Shown: positions 55,660 through 63,691 of the stretch, one piece after another
Position numbering within the stretch: the stretch's first letter is position 1
How the letters are laid out: every line of letters starts with the position of its first letter
Assembly (NCBI RefSeq): GCF_013267355.1
Contig: NZ_CP053985.1
Coordinates: forward strand, 2,728,001 to 2,792,000
Reading direction: 5' to 3'
Source of the DNA: Achromobacter pestifer
GTDB lineage: Bacteria; Pseudomonadota; Gammaproteobacteria; Burkholderiales; Burkholderiaceae_B
Length of the DNA stretch: 64,000 nucleotides
Notes under the pieces: generated by a model
Databases searched by the model: none
What the model saw: only the letters and a program-made list of their open reading frames with translations
Told to the model about the DNA's origin: nothing
Program-made: the position numbers and the translations under genes

Positions 55660-58521
55660 TCACGCGCCCGCGCCGCGGCGCAGCAGTTTGCCCAGATACT
55701 GTCCCGTGTGGCTGGCGGGCGTGTCGGCCACGTCTTCCGGCGTGCCCTGCGCCACCACGTGGCCGCCGCCGTCGCCGCCTTCCGGGCCCATGTCGACCAC
55801 CCAGTCCGCGGTCTTGATGACGTCCAGGTTGTGCTCGATGATCAGCACCGTGTTGCCGCTGTCGACCAGCTGGTTCAGCACTTGCAGCAGCAGCTCGATA
55901 TCGCGGAAGTGCAGGCCGGTGGTGGGTTCGTCCAGGATGTAGAGCGTGCGGCCGGTGCTGCGCCGCGACAGTTCCTGCGACAGCTTCACGCGCTGCGCTT
56001 CGCCGCCCGACAGGGTGGTCGCGCTCTGGCCCAGCCGGATATAGGACAGGCCCACATCGATCAGCGTGTGCAGCTTGCGGGCGATGGCCGGCACGGACTC
56101 GAAGTACTCCAGCGCCTGCTCGACCGTCAGATCCAGCACTTCGCTGATGTTGCGGCCGCGATAGCGGATTTCCAGCGTTTCGCGGTTGTAGCGCTTGCCG
56201 TGGCAAACGTCGCAAGGCACGTACATGTCAGGCAGGAAGTGCATCTCGACCTTGACCACGCCGTCGCCCTGGCAGGCTTCGCAGCGCCCGCCCTTGACGT
56301 TGAAGCTGAAGCGACCCGGGTCGTAGCCGCGGGTGCGCGCCTCCGGCACGCCCGCGAAGAGTTCGCGGATGGGCGTGAACAGGCCGGTGTAGGTGGCCGG
56401 ATTGCTGCGCGGCGTGCGGCCGATGGGGCTCTGGTCCACGCTGATGATCTTGTCGAAGTTCTCCAGTCCCAGCATCGACACGTAGGGGGCGGGTTCGCTT
56501 TGCGCGTGATGCAGTTGCCGCGATACGGCGACCGCTAGCGTGTCGTTGACGAGCGTGGACTTGCCCGATCCGGACACCCCGGTCACGCACACCAGGCGGC
56601 CCGACGGGATGCGCAGTTCCACATCTTTGAGGTTATTGCCGCTGGCGCCCGACAGGGTCAGCCAGGATAGTTCGTCGTTGACGGGCCGGCGCGCCGGAAT
56701 CGCGATGGCGCGCGCGCCGCTGAGATACTGGCCGGTCAGCGAATTCGGGTCGCGCTGCACGGTCTCCGGGTCGCCCTGCGCCACCACCTGGCCGCCGTGC
56801 TCGCCCGCGCCTGGCCCCATGTCCACGACCCAGTCGGCCATGCGGATCATGTCTTCGTCGTGTTCCACGACGATGACGCTGTTGCCGAGGTCGCGCAGGT
56901 GTTGCAGGGTGCCGATCAGGCGGTCGTTATCGCGCTGGTGCAGGCCGATGGAGGGCTCGTCCAGCACGTACATGACGCCGGTCAGGCCCGAGCCGATCTG
57001 GCTGGCCAGACGGATGCGCTGCGCTTCGCCGCCCGAGATGGTGTCGGCGCTGCGGTCCAGCGACAGGTAGTTCAGGCCGACGTTGTTCAGGAAGCTCAGG
57101 CGCGCCTCGATCTCGCGCACGATGCGTTGCGCGATTTCCTGCTTGGCGCCCGTCAGGCTCAGGTCGCGGAACCAGGTCAGGCAGGTCGACAGCGGCATGG
57201 CCTCGACCTCGTAGATGGCCTGGCCGTGGCGTTCGCCGCCGCGCGGATCCTGGCCGATCAGCACGTTGCGGGCCTCGGGCCGCAGGCGCGAGCCGCCGCA
57301 GTCCGGGCAGGTCTTGATGTTGCGGTACTTGCCGAGTTCTTCGCGCACCGTAGCCGAATCGGTCTCGCGCCAGCGGCGTTCCAGGTTCGGGATCACGCCC
57401 TCGAAGGTATGGCGCTTGACCGTGCTGCGGCCTTTCTCGTTCAGGTAGAGGAACGAGATCTCTTCGTCGCCGGAGCCGTACAGCACCTTGTCGCGCAGCG
57501 CCTCGGGCAGTTCCTCGAAGGGCGCCTCGATGTCGAATTCGTAGTGCGCCGCCAGGCTGGTCAGGAGCGAATGGGTGAAGGCGTTGCGGCGGTCCCAGCC
57601 GCGGATGGCGCCGGCCGCCAGGCTCAGTTCCGGGAAGGCGACTACCCGCTTGGGGTCGAAGAAGCCGACCTGGCCGATGCCGTCGCAGCTGGGGCAGGCG
57701 CCCATGGGGTTGTTGAAGCTGAACAGGCGCGGTTCCAGCTCGGGCAGGCTGTGGCTGCATACCGGGCAGGCGTAGCGGCTGGAGAAGACCTGTTCGCGGC
57801 CGCTGTCCATGTCCAGCGCCAGGGCGCGGCCTTCGGCCAGCTGTAGCGCGGTCTCGAAGCTTTCCGCCAGGCGCTGCTTGCTCTCGGGCTTGATGCGCAG
57901 CCGGTCGATGACGACGTCGATATCGTGCTTCTCGGTCTTCTTCAGCGGCGCCATGCCGTCAATTTCGGTCATCTGACCGTCCACGCGCAGGCGCACGTAG
58001 CCCTGCGCCTGCAGGCTGGCGCACTCGTCCTCGTAGCTGCCCTTTTTGCCGCGCGCGATCGGCGCCAGCACGGCCAGGCGGGTCTCGGGCGTCCAGGACA
58101 GGACCGCGTCCACCATCTGGCTGACGCTTTGCGCCTGCAACGGCAGACCGTGGTCGGGGCAGTAGGGCGTGCCGACTCGCGCGTAGAGGAGGCGCAGGTA
58201 GTCGTGGATCTCGGTGATGGTGCCGACGGTGGAGCGGGGATTGTGGCCCGCCGCCTTCTGCTCGATGGAAATCGCCGGGGACAGGCCCTCGATCAGGTCC
58301 ACGTCCGGCTTGTCCATCAGCTGGAGGAACTGCCGGGCGTAGGCGGACAGGCTTTCCACGTAGCGGCGTTGGCCCTCCGCGTACAGCGTGTCGAATGCCA
58401 GCGAGGATTTGCCCGAGCCGGACAAGCCCGTGACGACCACCAGCTTGTGGCGTGGCAGGTCGAGCGAGACGTTCTTGAGATTATGGGTGCGCGCACCCCG
58501 AATGCGTATTGTCACGTCCAT
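55660..58521 (-). CDS. uvrA: UvrABC system protein A
   Basis: A 953-residue DNA damage sensor for nucleotide excision repair. Two ABC ATPase modules are seen: Walker [10 protein letters not shown] at residues 32-40 and GVSGSGKST near 650, signatures [15 protein letters not shown] and [14 protein letters not shown]. Zinc modules are present as [13 protein letters not shown]...CPSC and CEACQGDG...CDVC. Length is standard. I looked for a LexA-type CTGT-N8-ACAG box upstream and saw none. The divergent gene is an MFS transporter. Confidence 0.97.
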   Translation of the reverse strand: MDVTIRIRGARTHNLKNVSLDLPRHKLVVVTGLSGSGKSSLAFDTLYAEGQRRYVESLSAYARQFLQLMDKPDVDLIEGLSPAISIEQKAAGHNPRSTVGTITEIHDYLRLLYARVGTPYCPDHGLPLQAQSVSQMVDAVLSWTPETRLAVLAPIARGKKGSYEDECASLQAQGYVRLRVDGQMTEIDGMAPLKKTEKHDIDVVIDRLRIKPESKQRLAESFETALQLAEGRALALDMDSGREQVFSSRYACPVCSHSLPELEPRLFSFNNPMGACPSCDGIGQVGFFDPKRVVAFPELSLAAGAIRGWDRRNAFTHSLLTSLAAHYEFDIEAPFEELPEALRDKVLYGSGDEEISFLYLNEKGRSTVKRHTFEGVIPNLERRWRETDSATVREELGKYRNIKTCPDCGGSRLRPEARNVLIGQDPRGGERHGQAIYEVEAMPLSTCLTWFRDLSLTGAKQEIAQRIVREIEARLSFLNNVGLNYLSLDRSADTISGGEAQRIRLASQIGSGLTGVMYVLDEPSIGLHQRDNDRLIGTLQHLRDLGNSVIVVEHDEDMIRMADWVVDMGPGAGEHGGQVVAQGDPETVQRDPNSLTGQYLSGARAIAIPARRPVNDELSWLTLSGASGNNLKDVELRIPSGRLVCVTGVSGSGKSTLVNDTLAVAVSRQLHHAQSEPAPYVSMLGLENFDKIISVDQSPIGRTPRSNPATYTGLFTPIRELFAGVPEARTRGYDPGRFSFNVKGGRCEACQGDGVVKVEMHFLPDMYVPCDVCHGKRYNRETLEIRYRGRNISEVLDLTVEQALEYFESVPAIARKLHTLIDVGLSYIRLGQSATTLSGGEAQRVKLSQELSRRSTGRTLYILDEPTTGLHFRDIELLLQVLNQLVDSGNTVLIIEHNLDVIKTADWVVDMGPEGGDGGGHVVAQGTPEDVADTPASHTGQYLGKLLRRGAGA

Positions 58522-58701
58522 CGGGCTCTTTTAAGCGGTTTCAAAGGCCAACTTGGTACTATAGCGCGCCGAATCCCCTAGCGTTCGGGGCAGTACTTCA
58601 GCCTGGATAGCCCCGGGGGCGGCGCCGCACCGCCAGATCAGACCGTGAGCGTGTGACATCCACGCGCGCGAACGAGCCCTAGTCATCGTTGAATTTTTCG
58701 C

Positions 58702-59919
58702 ATGCAGGCAGATAAAAAACTGAAATTGACCCCGTCCGAGCGCCGCGCCAGCGTGGCGCTGGCCGGCCTGTTCGCCGCGCGGATGCTGGGGCTGTTCCTG
58801 TTGCTGCCCGTTTTCGCCGTGGCCGCGGCCGGCATGCCGGGCGGGGACGATCCCGCCCGCGTCGGCCTGGCGCTGGGCATGTACGGCCTGACCCAGGCCT
58901 TCATGCAGATTCCTTTCGGCCTGGCGTCCGACCGCTGGGGCCGCCGCCCCGTGGTGCTGTTCGGCCTGCTGCTGTTCGTGGCGGGCAGCATCGTCTGTGC
59001 GCAGGCGTCCGACGTGTACTGGATCACCATTGGCCGCGCCATCCAGGGCGCCGGCGCGATTTCCGCCGCGGTCACGGCCTGGCTGGCGGACTCCACCCGC
59101 GACGAGGTCCGCACCCGCGCCATGGCCATGGTGGGCGGGTCGATCGGCCTGTCCTTTGCCGTTTCGCTGGTCCTGTCGCCCGTGCTGGTGGGCTGGTGGG
59201 GCCTGTCCGGCCTGTTCTGGACCATCGCCTGCCTGGGCGTGATCTGCCTGGCCGTGGCCGGCTGGGTCGTGCCCGTGGTGCCGCTGACCCAGGCCCGCAC
59301 CATGCAGGCAGCCAGGCCGCGCGAAGTCCTGACCCACAGCGACCTGCTGCGTCTGAACTTCGGCGTTTTCGTGCTGCACCTGATCCAGGTGGCGCTGTTC
59401 GTGGTGGTGCCGGCCCTGCTGGCGAAGGTGGGCGGCCTGGACGCGCGCGAACTCTGGAAGGTCTATTTGCCGGTCATCCTGGTTTCCTTCGTGCTGATGG
59501 TGCCGGTGGTGTTCGTCGCGGAAAAGCGCCGCGCCCATCGCGGCGCCCTGCGCGCGGCCGTGGCCGGGCTGGTGCTGGTGTGCGCCTTGCTGCCCGCGGC
59601 CAGCCATGGCTTCTACACCCTGGCCGCCGCCCTGACGGGCTTCTTCGTGGCCTTCAACGTGTTGGAAGCCTTGCAGCCGTCGCTGGTGTCGCGGGTCGCG
59701 CCACAGGCCTACAAAGGCCTGGCGCTGGGCTTCTACAACACCGCCCAGGCCGCCGGCCTGTTCGCGGGCGGGGCGCTGGGCGGCTGGCTGGCCGCCCGCT
59801 CGGGGTCCAGCGCCGTTTTCATCGCCGCCGCCGTCCTGTCGGCGATCTGGCTGGCGGTGACCTGGGCGCTGCGGCCGCTGCCCGAGCCGGACCGCCAGGC
59901 GTCGGCGCGGGCCAGCTGA
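58702..59919 (+). CDS. MFS transporter
   Basis: A 405-residue protein with about twelve hydrophobic segments. The MFS motif A between helices 2 and 3 is GLASDRWGRRPVV, and motif C-like residues (GSIGLSFAVSLVLSPVLVG, 19 residues) in helix 5 suggest a proton-linked exporter. The family type resembles YajR/drug-efflux proteins, but the substrate is unknown. No Shine-Dalgarno is visible before the ATG. Divergent from uvrA. Confidence 0.88.
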   Translation: MQADKKLKLTPSERRASVALAGLFAARMLGLFLLLPVFAVAAAGMPGGDDPARVGLALGMYGLTQAFMQIPFGLASDRWGRRPVVLFGLLLFVAGSIVCAQASDVYWITIGRAIQGAGAISAAVTAWLADSTRDEVRTRAMAMVGGSIGLSFAVSLVLSPVLVGWWGLSGLFWTIACLGVICLAVAGWVVPVVPLTQARTMQAARPREVLTHSDLLRLNFGVFVLHLIQVALFVVVPALLAKVGGLDARELWKVYLPVILVSFVLMVPVVFVAEKRRAHRGALRAAVAGLVLVCALLPAASHGFYTLAAALTGFFVAFNVLEALQPSLVSRVAPQAYKGLALGFYNTAQAAGLFAGGALGGWLAARSGSSAVFIAAAVLSAIWLAVTWALRPLPEPDRQASARAS

Positions 59920-60001
59920 AAAGTCGGGATCCCACCTCGAAAAGCGCCCAACAGACGCGAAAATCCCATAGCCGGGGTGGATGGCTTTGTCACATTCCGG
60001 T

Positions 60002-60031
60002 TTGGCGCGACAGGCGCTTTTCGTCGATAAT
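60002..60031 (+). promoter_or_regulatory. Predicted promoter of ssb
   Basis: TTGGCG (60002-60007) and GATAAT (60026-60031) are 18 bp apart, predicting a start near 60038 and a leader of about 160 nt. Confidence 0.45.
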
Positions 60032-60072
60032 ACGTACCAAATTAGGGCTTCACTCAGGCTTCAACCTGGCGT

Positions 60073-60160
60073 CGCCGGTCATCGTTGCGGTGACCGGCGT
60101 GTTTCATGAAGCCGGTCTTCAACATCGCTTTTATGTTGTTGCCGGCGCGTCCGCGGCAAC
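60073..60160 (+). promoter_or_regulatory. Two strong hairpins in the ssb leader
   Basis: CGCCGGTCA (60073-60081) pairs perfectly with TGACCGGCG (60091-60099), followed by TGTTTC. GTTGCCG (60138-60144) pairs with CGGCAAC (60154-60160), 36 nt before the ATG. The first may be an attenuator. A CTGT-N5-ACAG sequence close to the ATG (60172-60184) has the wrong spacing for LexA. Confidence 0.4.
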
Positions 60161-60196
60161 GCACACGCAGGCTGTCAACAACAGAGGGACAACGGC

Positions 60197-60718
60197 ATGG
60201 CATCGGTTAACAAAGTCATACTCGTGGGCAATCTGGGGCGCGACCCGGAAGTCCGCTACAGCCCCGAAGGGGCGGCAATCTGCAATATGTCCATTGCCAC
60301 CACCTCCACCTGGAAAGACAAGGCTTCGGGCGAACGCCGCGAAGAAACGGAATGGCACCGCGTCGTCATGTACAACCGCCTGGCTGAAATCGCCGGCGAA
60401 TACCTGAAGAAGGGCCGCTCGGTCTACATCGAAGGCCGCCTGAAGACGCGCAAGTGGCAAGACAAGGACACCGGCGCCGACCGCTACAGCACCGAAGTCG
60501 TCGCCGACCAGATGCAGATGCTGGGCGGCCGCGAAGACGGCGGTGGCGGTGGCGCAAGCTTTGGCGGCGGTGGCGGCTACGACGACGCGCCCTCGCGTCC
60601 GCCGCAGCAACGCGCCCCGGCCCAACGCCCGGCCCCGCAGCAGCGCCCGGCTCCCGCGGCGGCTCCGGCCAGCAGCGGCGCTAATTTGGCGGACATGGAC
60701 GACGATATTCCGTTCTAA
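60197..60718 (+). CDS. ssb: Single-stranded DNA-binding protein
   Basis: A 173-residue SSB. The OB-fold domain spans about residues 1-110 ([35 protein letters not shown]). A Gly-rich then Pro/Gln/Ala-rich linker leads to the acidic tip DMDDDIPF that recruits repair and replication proteins. GAGGGACAAC lies before the ATG. It is next to uvrA and an MFS gene, a common uvrA-ssb neighbourhood. Confidence 0.97.
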   Translation: MASVNKVILVGNLGRDPEVRYSPEGAAICNMSIATTSTWKDKASGERREETEWHRVVMYNRLAEIAGEYLKKGRSVYIEGRLKTRKWQDKDTGADRYSTEVVADQMQMLGGREDGGGGGASFGGGGGYDDAPSRPPQQRAPAQRPAPQQRPAPAAAPASSGANLADMDDDIPF

Positions 60719-60745
60719 GCCGCAGCCTGGCATCAGGCTTCAACA

Positions 60746-60780
60746 AAAACCCGGTAACTTCCTGATTTACCGGGTTTTTT
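60746..60780 (+). terminator. Rho-independent terminator after ssb
   Basis: A 12-bp stem AAAACCCGGTAA (60746-60757) / TTACCGGGTTTT (60767-60778) with a 9-nt loop and a T run through 60780. Confidence 0.92.
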
Positions 60781-60908
60781 GTTGCCCTGACGGCAGCGCG
60801 GGCCGAGGCGTTCCAGAGGCCGATTGGCGGGCAGGGCGCCCCATTCAGGCGCAGGGTGAAATGACGTCCCTGACGGCGCCTGAATTATTTTGTTTCACAA
60901 AACCCTCT

Positions 60909-60937
60909 TGCGCTATCTACCTAGTAGTAGATAAGAT
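60909..60937 (+). promoter_or_regulatory. Predicted promoter upstream of the DUF4148 pair, with operator 1 in its spacer
   Basis: TTGCGC (60909-60914) and TAAGAT (60932-60937) are 17 bp apart. The TetR-type operator core at 60919-60932 lies between them, an ideal place for repression. Expected start near 60944. The rest of the 361-bp gap after ssb (60719-61079) holds the ssb terminator and operators 1 and 2. A possible 43-codon ORF from 60861 runs across the operator and is not credible. Confidence 0.55.
60919..60932. promoter_or_regulatory. TetR-type operator, copy 1
   Basis: ACCTAGTAGTAGAT, one of four near-palindromic 14-mers (consensus AYCTAKWAGTAGRT) in 1 kb. It sits between the -35 and -10 of the predicted promoter. 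Confidence 0.65.
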
Positions 60938-61023
60938 TCATCCATCGACGCAGCAAACCAAACACCCGCCGACGTCGAAACCAGAAATACAGTAGGACCG
61001 CTTTTTTATTTCCCCAGTCATCT

Positions 61024-61037
61024 ACCTATAAGTAGAT
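61024..61037. promoter_or_regulatory. TetR-type operator, copy 2
   Basis: ACCTATAAGTAGAT, ending 42 bp before the first DUF4148 ATG. Flanks extend the symmetry to TCT/AGA outside the core. Confidence 0.65.
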
Positions 61038-61079
61038 AGTTTTTCGAACCGCTACGCAATCGTTATCTGGAGATCCACC

Positions 61080-61385
61080 ATGAAGACCCTCGTATCCGCC
61101 CTGATCCTGTCCGCTTCCTTCATTGGCGCCGCCCAAGCTGGCGAACTGGACTATCCGCCCGCCCTGAACACCGAAAGCACGGTGACCCGCGCCCAGGTGC
61201 AACAAGAGCTGGCCCAGGCCCGCGCCAATGGCGAACTGGTGTCTGGCGAAGAAGGCTACGCCGCCACGATCTTTGCCGATTCCGGCAACAAGAGCCGCGC
61301 TCAGGTCCAGAAGGAACTGGCCGCCGCCCGCGCCCAAGGCCTGACCGACAGCGCCGAACTGGCTTATCCGCCCGTGCAAGGCTGA
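61080..61385 (+). CDS. DUF4148-type exported protein, copy 1
   Basis: A 101-residue protein with a signal peptide cleaved after AAQA (residue 20), leaving about 81 residues. Mature part: ELDYPP at the N terminus, a helix repeat TRAQVQQELAQARANG (36-51), EEGYAAT, a second helix repeat SRAQVQKELAAARAQG (72-87), then ELAYPPVQG. This matches the DUF4148 family common in Burkholderiales, whose function is unknown. CTGGAG precedes the ATG. It is 88% identical to the next gene, and its promoter region carries TetR-type operators, so it is probably induced by a chemical signal. Confidence 0.88.
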   Translation: MKTLVSALILSASFIGAAQAGELDYPPALNTESTVTRAQVQQELAQARANGELVSGEEGYAATIFADSGNKSRAQVQKELAAARAQGLTDSAELAYPPVQG

Positions 61386-61404
61386 GTTTTTTTCCTCGAT
61401 ATCT

Positions 61405-61418
61405 ATCTATAAGTAGAT
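61405..61418. promoter_or_regulatory. TetR-type operator, copy 3
   Basis: ATCTATAAGTAGAT, between the two DUF4148 genes, ending 50 bp before the second ATG. The 16 bases around it (CTATAAGTAGATAG) match copy 2, so it was probably duplicated with the gene. Confidence 0.65.
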
Positions 61419-61468
61419 AGCTCCATCGAAACCCTGATGCAGCATCCGATCCTTACTGGAGATCAACC

Positions 61469-61774
61469 ATGAAGACCCTCGTATCCGCCCTGATCCTGTC
61501 CGCTTCCTTCATCGGCGCCGCCCAAGCCGGCGAGTTGGACTATCCGCCTCCCCTGAACACCGAAAGCACGGTGACCCGCGCTCAGGTGCAGCAAGAGTTG
61601 GCCCAGGCCCGCGCCAATGGCGAACTGGTATCTGGCGAAGAAGGCTACGCCGCCACGATGTTTGCCGCGGCCGGCGACAAGACCCGCAAGCAAGTGCAGC
61701 AGGAACTGGCGGCCGCCCGCGCCCATGGCCTGACGGGCAGCGGCGAGCTGGACTACCCGCCCGTGCAAGGCTGA
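61469..61774 (+). CDS. DUF4148-type exported protein, copy 2
   Basis: A 101-residue paralogue of the preceding gene, with the same signal peptide and two-helix-repeat layout (TRAQVQQELAQARANG; TRKQVQQELAAARAHG) between YPP motifs. Of the 12 residue differences I count, 11 fall after residue 63, so the first two-thirds is nearly invariant. The ribosome binding site region (CTGGAGATCAACC) is also duplicated. It has its own operator copy. Function unknown; probably periplasmic. Confidence 0.88.
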   Translation: MKTLVSALILSASFIGAAQAGELDYPPPLNTESTVTRAQVQQELAQARANGELVSGEEGYAATMFAAAGDKTRKQVQQELAAARAHGLTGSGELDYPPVQG

Positions 61775-61791
61775 GCTTCATGCCGGTACAT

Positions 61792-61840
61792 GCGGATCCC
61801 GGGGGGCGGGATGATTCCCGGCCGGGGTCCGCAAGGGTTT
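61792..61840 (+). terminator. Hairpin after the second DUF4148 gene, terminator candidate
   Basis: GCGGATCCCGG (61792-61802) pairs with CCGGGGTCCGC (61822-61832) with one wobble, plus inner CGGG/CCCG. Only GGGTTTT follows, so the U tract is short. Confidence 0.5.
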
Positions 61841-61868
61841 TGGAGCAGTGGCAACGCTGCCGGAACCG

Positions 61869-61898
61869 ATGACGAATCAACCTATTAGTAGGTAATAT
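61869..61898 (+). promoter_or_regulatory. Predicted promoter of the TetR gene; +1 coincides with the ATG
   Basis: ATGACG (61869-61874) and TAATAT (61893-61898) are 18 bp apart with operator 4 in the spacer. Counting 7 nt from the -10 end puts the start at 61905, the A of the ATG, so the mRNA may be leaderless. Confidence 0.5.
61880..61893. promoter_or_regulatory. TetR-type operator, copy 4 (autoregulatory)
   Basis: ACCTATTAGTAGGT, the most symmetric copy, 11 bp before the TetR ATG and between its predicted -35 and -10. Confidence 0.65.
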
Positions 61899-61904
61899 TC
61901 AGCC

Positions 61905-62501
61905 ATGGACACTCCTACTTCCAACACCACTCGCGAGCAGCTTCTGGCCCATGCCGAGAAGCTGATCCGCACGCGCGGATGCAACGGTTTCAGCTACCGC
62001 GACCTGGCTGAACACGTGGGCGTGAAGACGTCCAGCATCCACTATTACTTTCCGGGCAAGGACGACTTGCTCTACGAGGCCGTCGAAGGCTATAGCGCAC
62101 GGGCGCTGGCTGCGGTGCGCGCCATCGATGCCTCGCTGTCGGCGCAAGAGCAGCTCGATCAATATCTGTCGATGATGGAGTCGCGCGCCTGCGGTTCGGG
62201 CGAACTCTGTCTGGCCGGCATGCTGGCGGCCGAGGTCAATTCGCTGCCGGAACGCGTGCGCGGCGCATTGCAAGGGTTCTTCCGCGCGCACGAAGCCTGG
62301 CTGGCCCGAGTGCTGGCAGAAGGCGCGGCGCAGGGCACGATGAAGTTCTCCGGCACTCCCGAGGCGGCCGGCCGCGCGGTGTTTGCGACGGTGCAGGGCT
62401 GCATACTGATTGCGCGCCTGTTCCAACAGCCCGCGGCGTTGTGCGAGGCCATCGGCGCCCTGTACGTGGAGTGCGACGGCAAGCACGGCGGCGCAGCCTG
62501 A
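61905..62501 (+). CDS. TetR-family regulator, cysteine-rich (NemR-like)
   Basis: A 198-residue TetR repressor. The helix-turn-helix is FSYRDLAEHVGVKTSSIHYYF (about 29-49, cited in part as DLAEHVGVKTSSIHYYF). The effector domain shows CLAGMLAAEVNSLP and six Cys overall (26, 96, 102, 166, 180, 190), which suggests sensing of electrophiles or oxidants as in NemR. No Shine-Dalgarno is present. One operator overlaps its own promoter and three others serve the DUF4148 genes, so it probably represses them and itself. Confidence 0.9.
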   Translation: MDTPTSNTTREQLLAHAEKLIRTRGCNGFSYRDLAEHVGVKTSSIHYYFPGKDDLLYEAVEGYSARALAAVRAIDASLSAQEQLDQYLSMMESRACGSGELCLAGMLAAEVNSLPERVRGALQGFFRAHEAWLARVLAEGAAQGTMKFSGTPEAAGRAVFATVQGCILIARLFQQPAALCEAIGALYVECDGKHGGAA

Positions 62502-62534
62502 TCGTTCCTTCCCGATCCAAGCAGCCCATCAACC

Positions 62535-62570
62535 ACGGCCGCCATGCGCAAGCAGGCGGCCGTTGTCTTT
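62535..62570 (+). terminator. Intrinsic terminator after the TetR gene
   Basis: ACGGCCGCC (62535-62543) pairs with GGCGGCCGT (62555-62563), followed by TGTCTTT. It lies between the convergent TetR and isochorismatase genes. Confidence 0.7.
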
Positions 62571-62581
62571 ACGCGCCGGGA

Positions 62582-63442
62582 TCAGGCCGCGAGCAGCGCC
62601 CGCGCCATGTCGACGCTGGTGCGCGCCTGTAGCCCCAAGTCGCGCATGCGTCGCTGGAATGTCGCCTGCGCCTCTTCGAAGCCCGCGACCGGGCTCATGC
62701 AGTCGGTCAGCAACACCAGGCGCGACAGGTCGCGGCCGGGCAAGTGCTCGGCCAGATGCTCGACGGTGGCCTTGACGCAATGGCTGCCGGCTTGGCCGGC
62801 GATGAGGATGAGTTCGGCGCGGTCCAGCGAATCCAGCAGGCTGCGGTTGAGCTGGCTGCGCGGATCGTCGGCGTCGGGGACTTCGGCCATCAGCGCGCTG
62901 TAGTGCTCGGTCCAGGGATTCATGCCCTTGGGCACCTTGCGCACGATGAATTGGCGTTCGTCTTCCCAGCGGCTGTAGGCGGCGCGCACGTCCGCGTGGA
63001 CGTTGTGGCCCCAGGTGCCGATCTCGCAATGCAGCGGCCACACCATCAGGGTGTAGCGGCCGCGGGCTTCCAGTTCGTCCAGGTAGGACAGGGTGCGCGG
63101 CAGGTCGTCGTCGTGGCGCGGCCGGTATGCACCCGCGCGCAGTTGCGCCGCCGTGATCTGCGTGTACGGGGCCACGGGCTGGCCGTCGCCGGTGGACCAG
63201 AAGGTCGGGTGGGCGATGTCCAGGCGGTGGTGCGAATCCAGCGTCACCGTGATCGACGTGAGGGTGAGGGCGGTGGCGTCGATGAAGCGCGCCAGCCGCT
63301 GCATGTCGGCGTGGGCGCCGGCCACCGGCAGGGCGGGTGCATGCGCCGCGCCTGTCACGGGATCCGTGGGCAGGTAGGACTCAGGCAGATCGCAGAAGTC
63401 ATTCTGCGGATCGATGATCAGGAGGTGATTGGAGCGCGGCAT
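62582..63442 (-). CDS. Isochorismatase/nicotinamidase-type cysteine hydrolase
   Basis: A protein of about 286 residues with the cysteine hydrolase triad: Asp in LLIIDPQNDFC, Lys in VRKVPKGMNP and Cys in GQAGSHCVKATVEHL. It is longer than typical nicotinamidase (about 215) through an insert around residues 60-150 (YLDELEARGRYTLMVWPLHCE). The substrate could be nicotinamide, a carbamoyl compound or another amide. I use the ATG at 63442 where family homology starts; ATG 63490, only 6 nt after the small ORF stop, would give coupled translation and 16 extra residues. Confidence 0.82.
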   Translation of the reverse strand: MPRSNHLLIIDPQNDFCDLPESYLPTDPVTGAAHAPALPVAGAHADMQRLARFIDATALTLTSITVTLDSHHRLDIAHPTFWSTGDGQPVAPYTQITAAQLRAGAYRPRHDDDLPRTLSYLDELEARGRYTLMVWPLHCEIGTWGHNVHADVRAAYSRWEDERQFIVRKVPKGMNPWTEHYSALMAEVPDADDPRSQLNRSLLDSLDRAELILIAGQAGSHCVKATVEHLAEHLPGRDLSRLVLLTDCMSPVAGFEEAQATFQRRMRDLGLQARTSVDMARALLAA

Positions 63443-63496
63443 GACGACGTTCGGGACAGGCGAACTCGAAATATAGAACGGGATGGCCATGTCATT

Positions 63497-63610
63497 CTAG
63501 AAAAGTACCAGATGCTCGGCGCAGTCCGGCAACTGCCTGAGCAGTGCGCGCCACTGCAGCCAGACGCTGGCCCCCGCTGAAACTGCGATCACTGCGATAA
63601 CGATCCACAT
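63497..63610 (-). CDS. 37-residue membrane peptide
   Basis: A short ORF beginning MWIVIAVIAVSAGASVW and ending in HLVLF. Residues 1-17 are strongly hydrophobic, enough for one membrane segment; the rest is amphipathic. The ribosome binding site AAGGAG with 6-nt spacing to the ATG is the best in its neighbourhood, which argues for real translation. It lies downstream of a perfect palindrome and 54 bp or less upstream of the isochorismatase-type gene, so they are probably co-transcribed. No family recognised. Confidence 0.6.
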   Translation of the reverse strand: MWIVIAVIAVSAGASVWLQWRALLRQLPDCAEHLVLF

Positions 63611-63624
63611 GTCAGGCTCCTTAT

Positions 63625-63648
63625 AATTTCGCACGATCGTGCGAAATT
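63625..63648. promoter_or_regulatory. Perfect 24-bp palindrome, probable operator
   Basis: AATTTCGCACGA (63625-63636) is followed directly by its reverse complement (63637-63648). It is 14 bp upstream of the small ORF ATG on the minus strand, next to TTATAAGGAG, so it overlaps the likely promoter. The adjacent TetR gene is the obvious candidate binder. Confidence 0.65.
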
Positions 63649-63691
63649 AAAGTGAAGAATTGCCGGCACAGGCCGGCGCTAGGAAATACAA

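Noticed and set aside
60172..60184. CTGT...ACAG near the ssb start as a LexA box
   Set aside because: The spacing is 5 bases instead of 8, and nothing similar precedes uvrA.
60861..60995. Possible 43-codon ORF upstream of the first DUF4148 gene
   Set aside because: It runs through operator copy 1 and the predicted promoter and has only a weak ribosome binding site.
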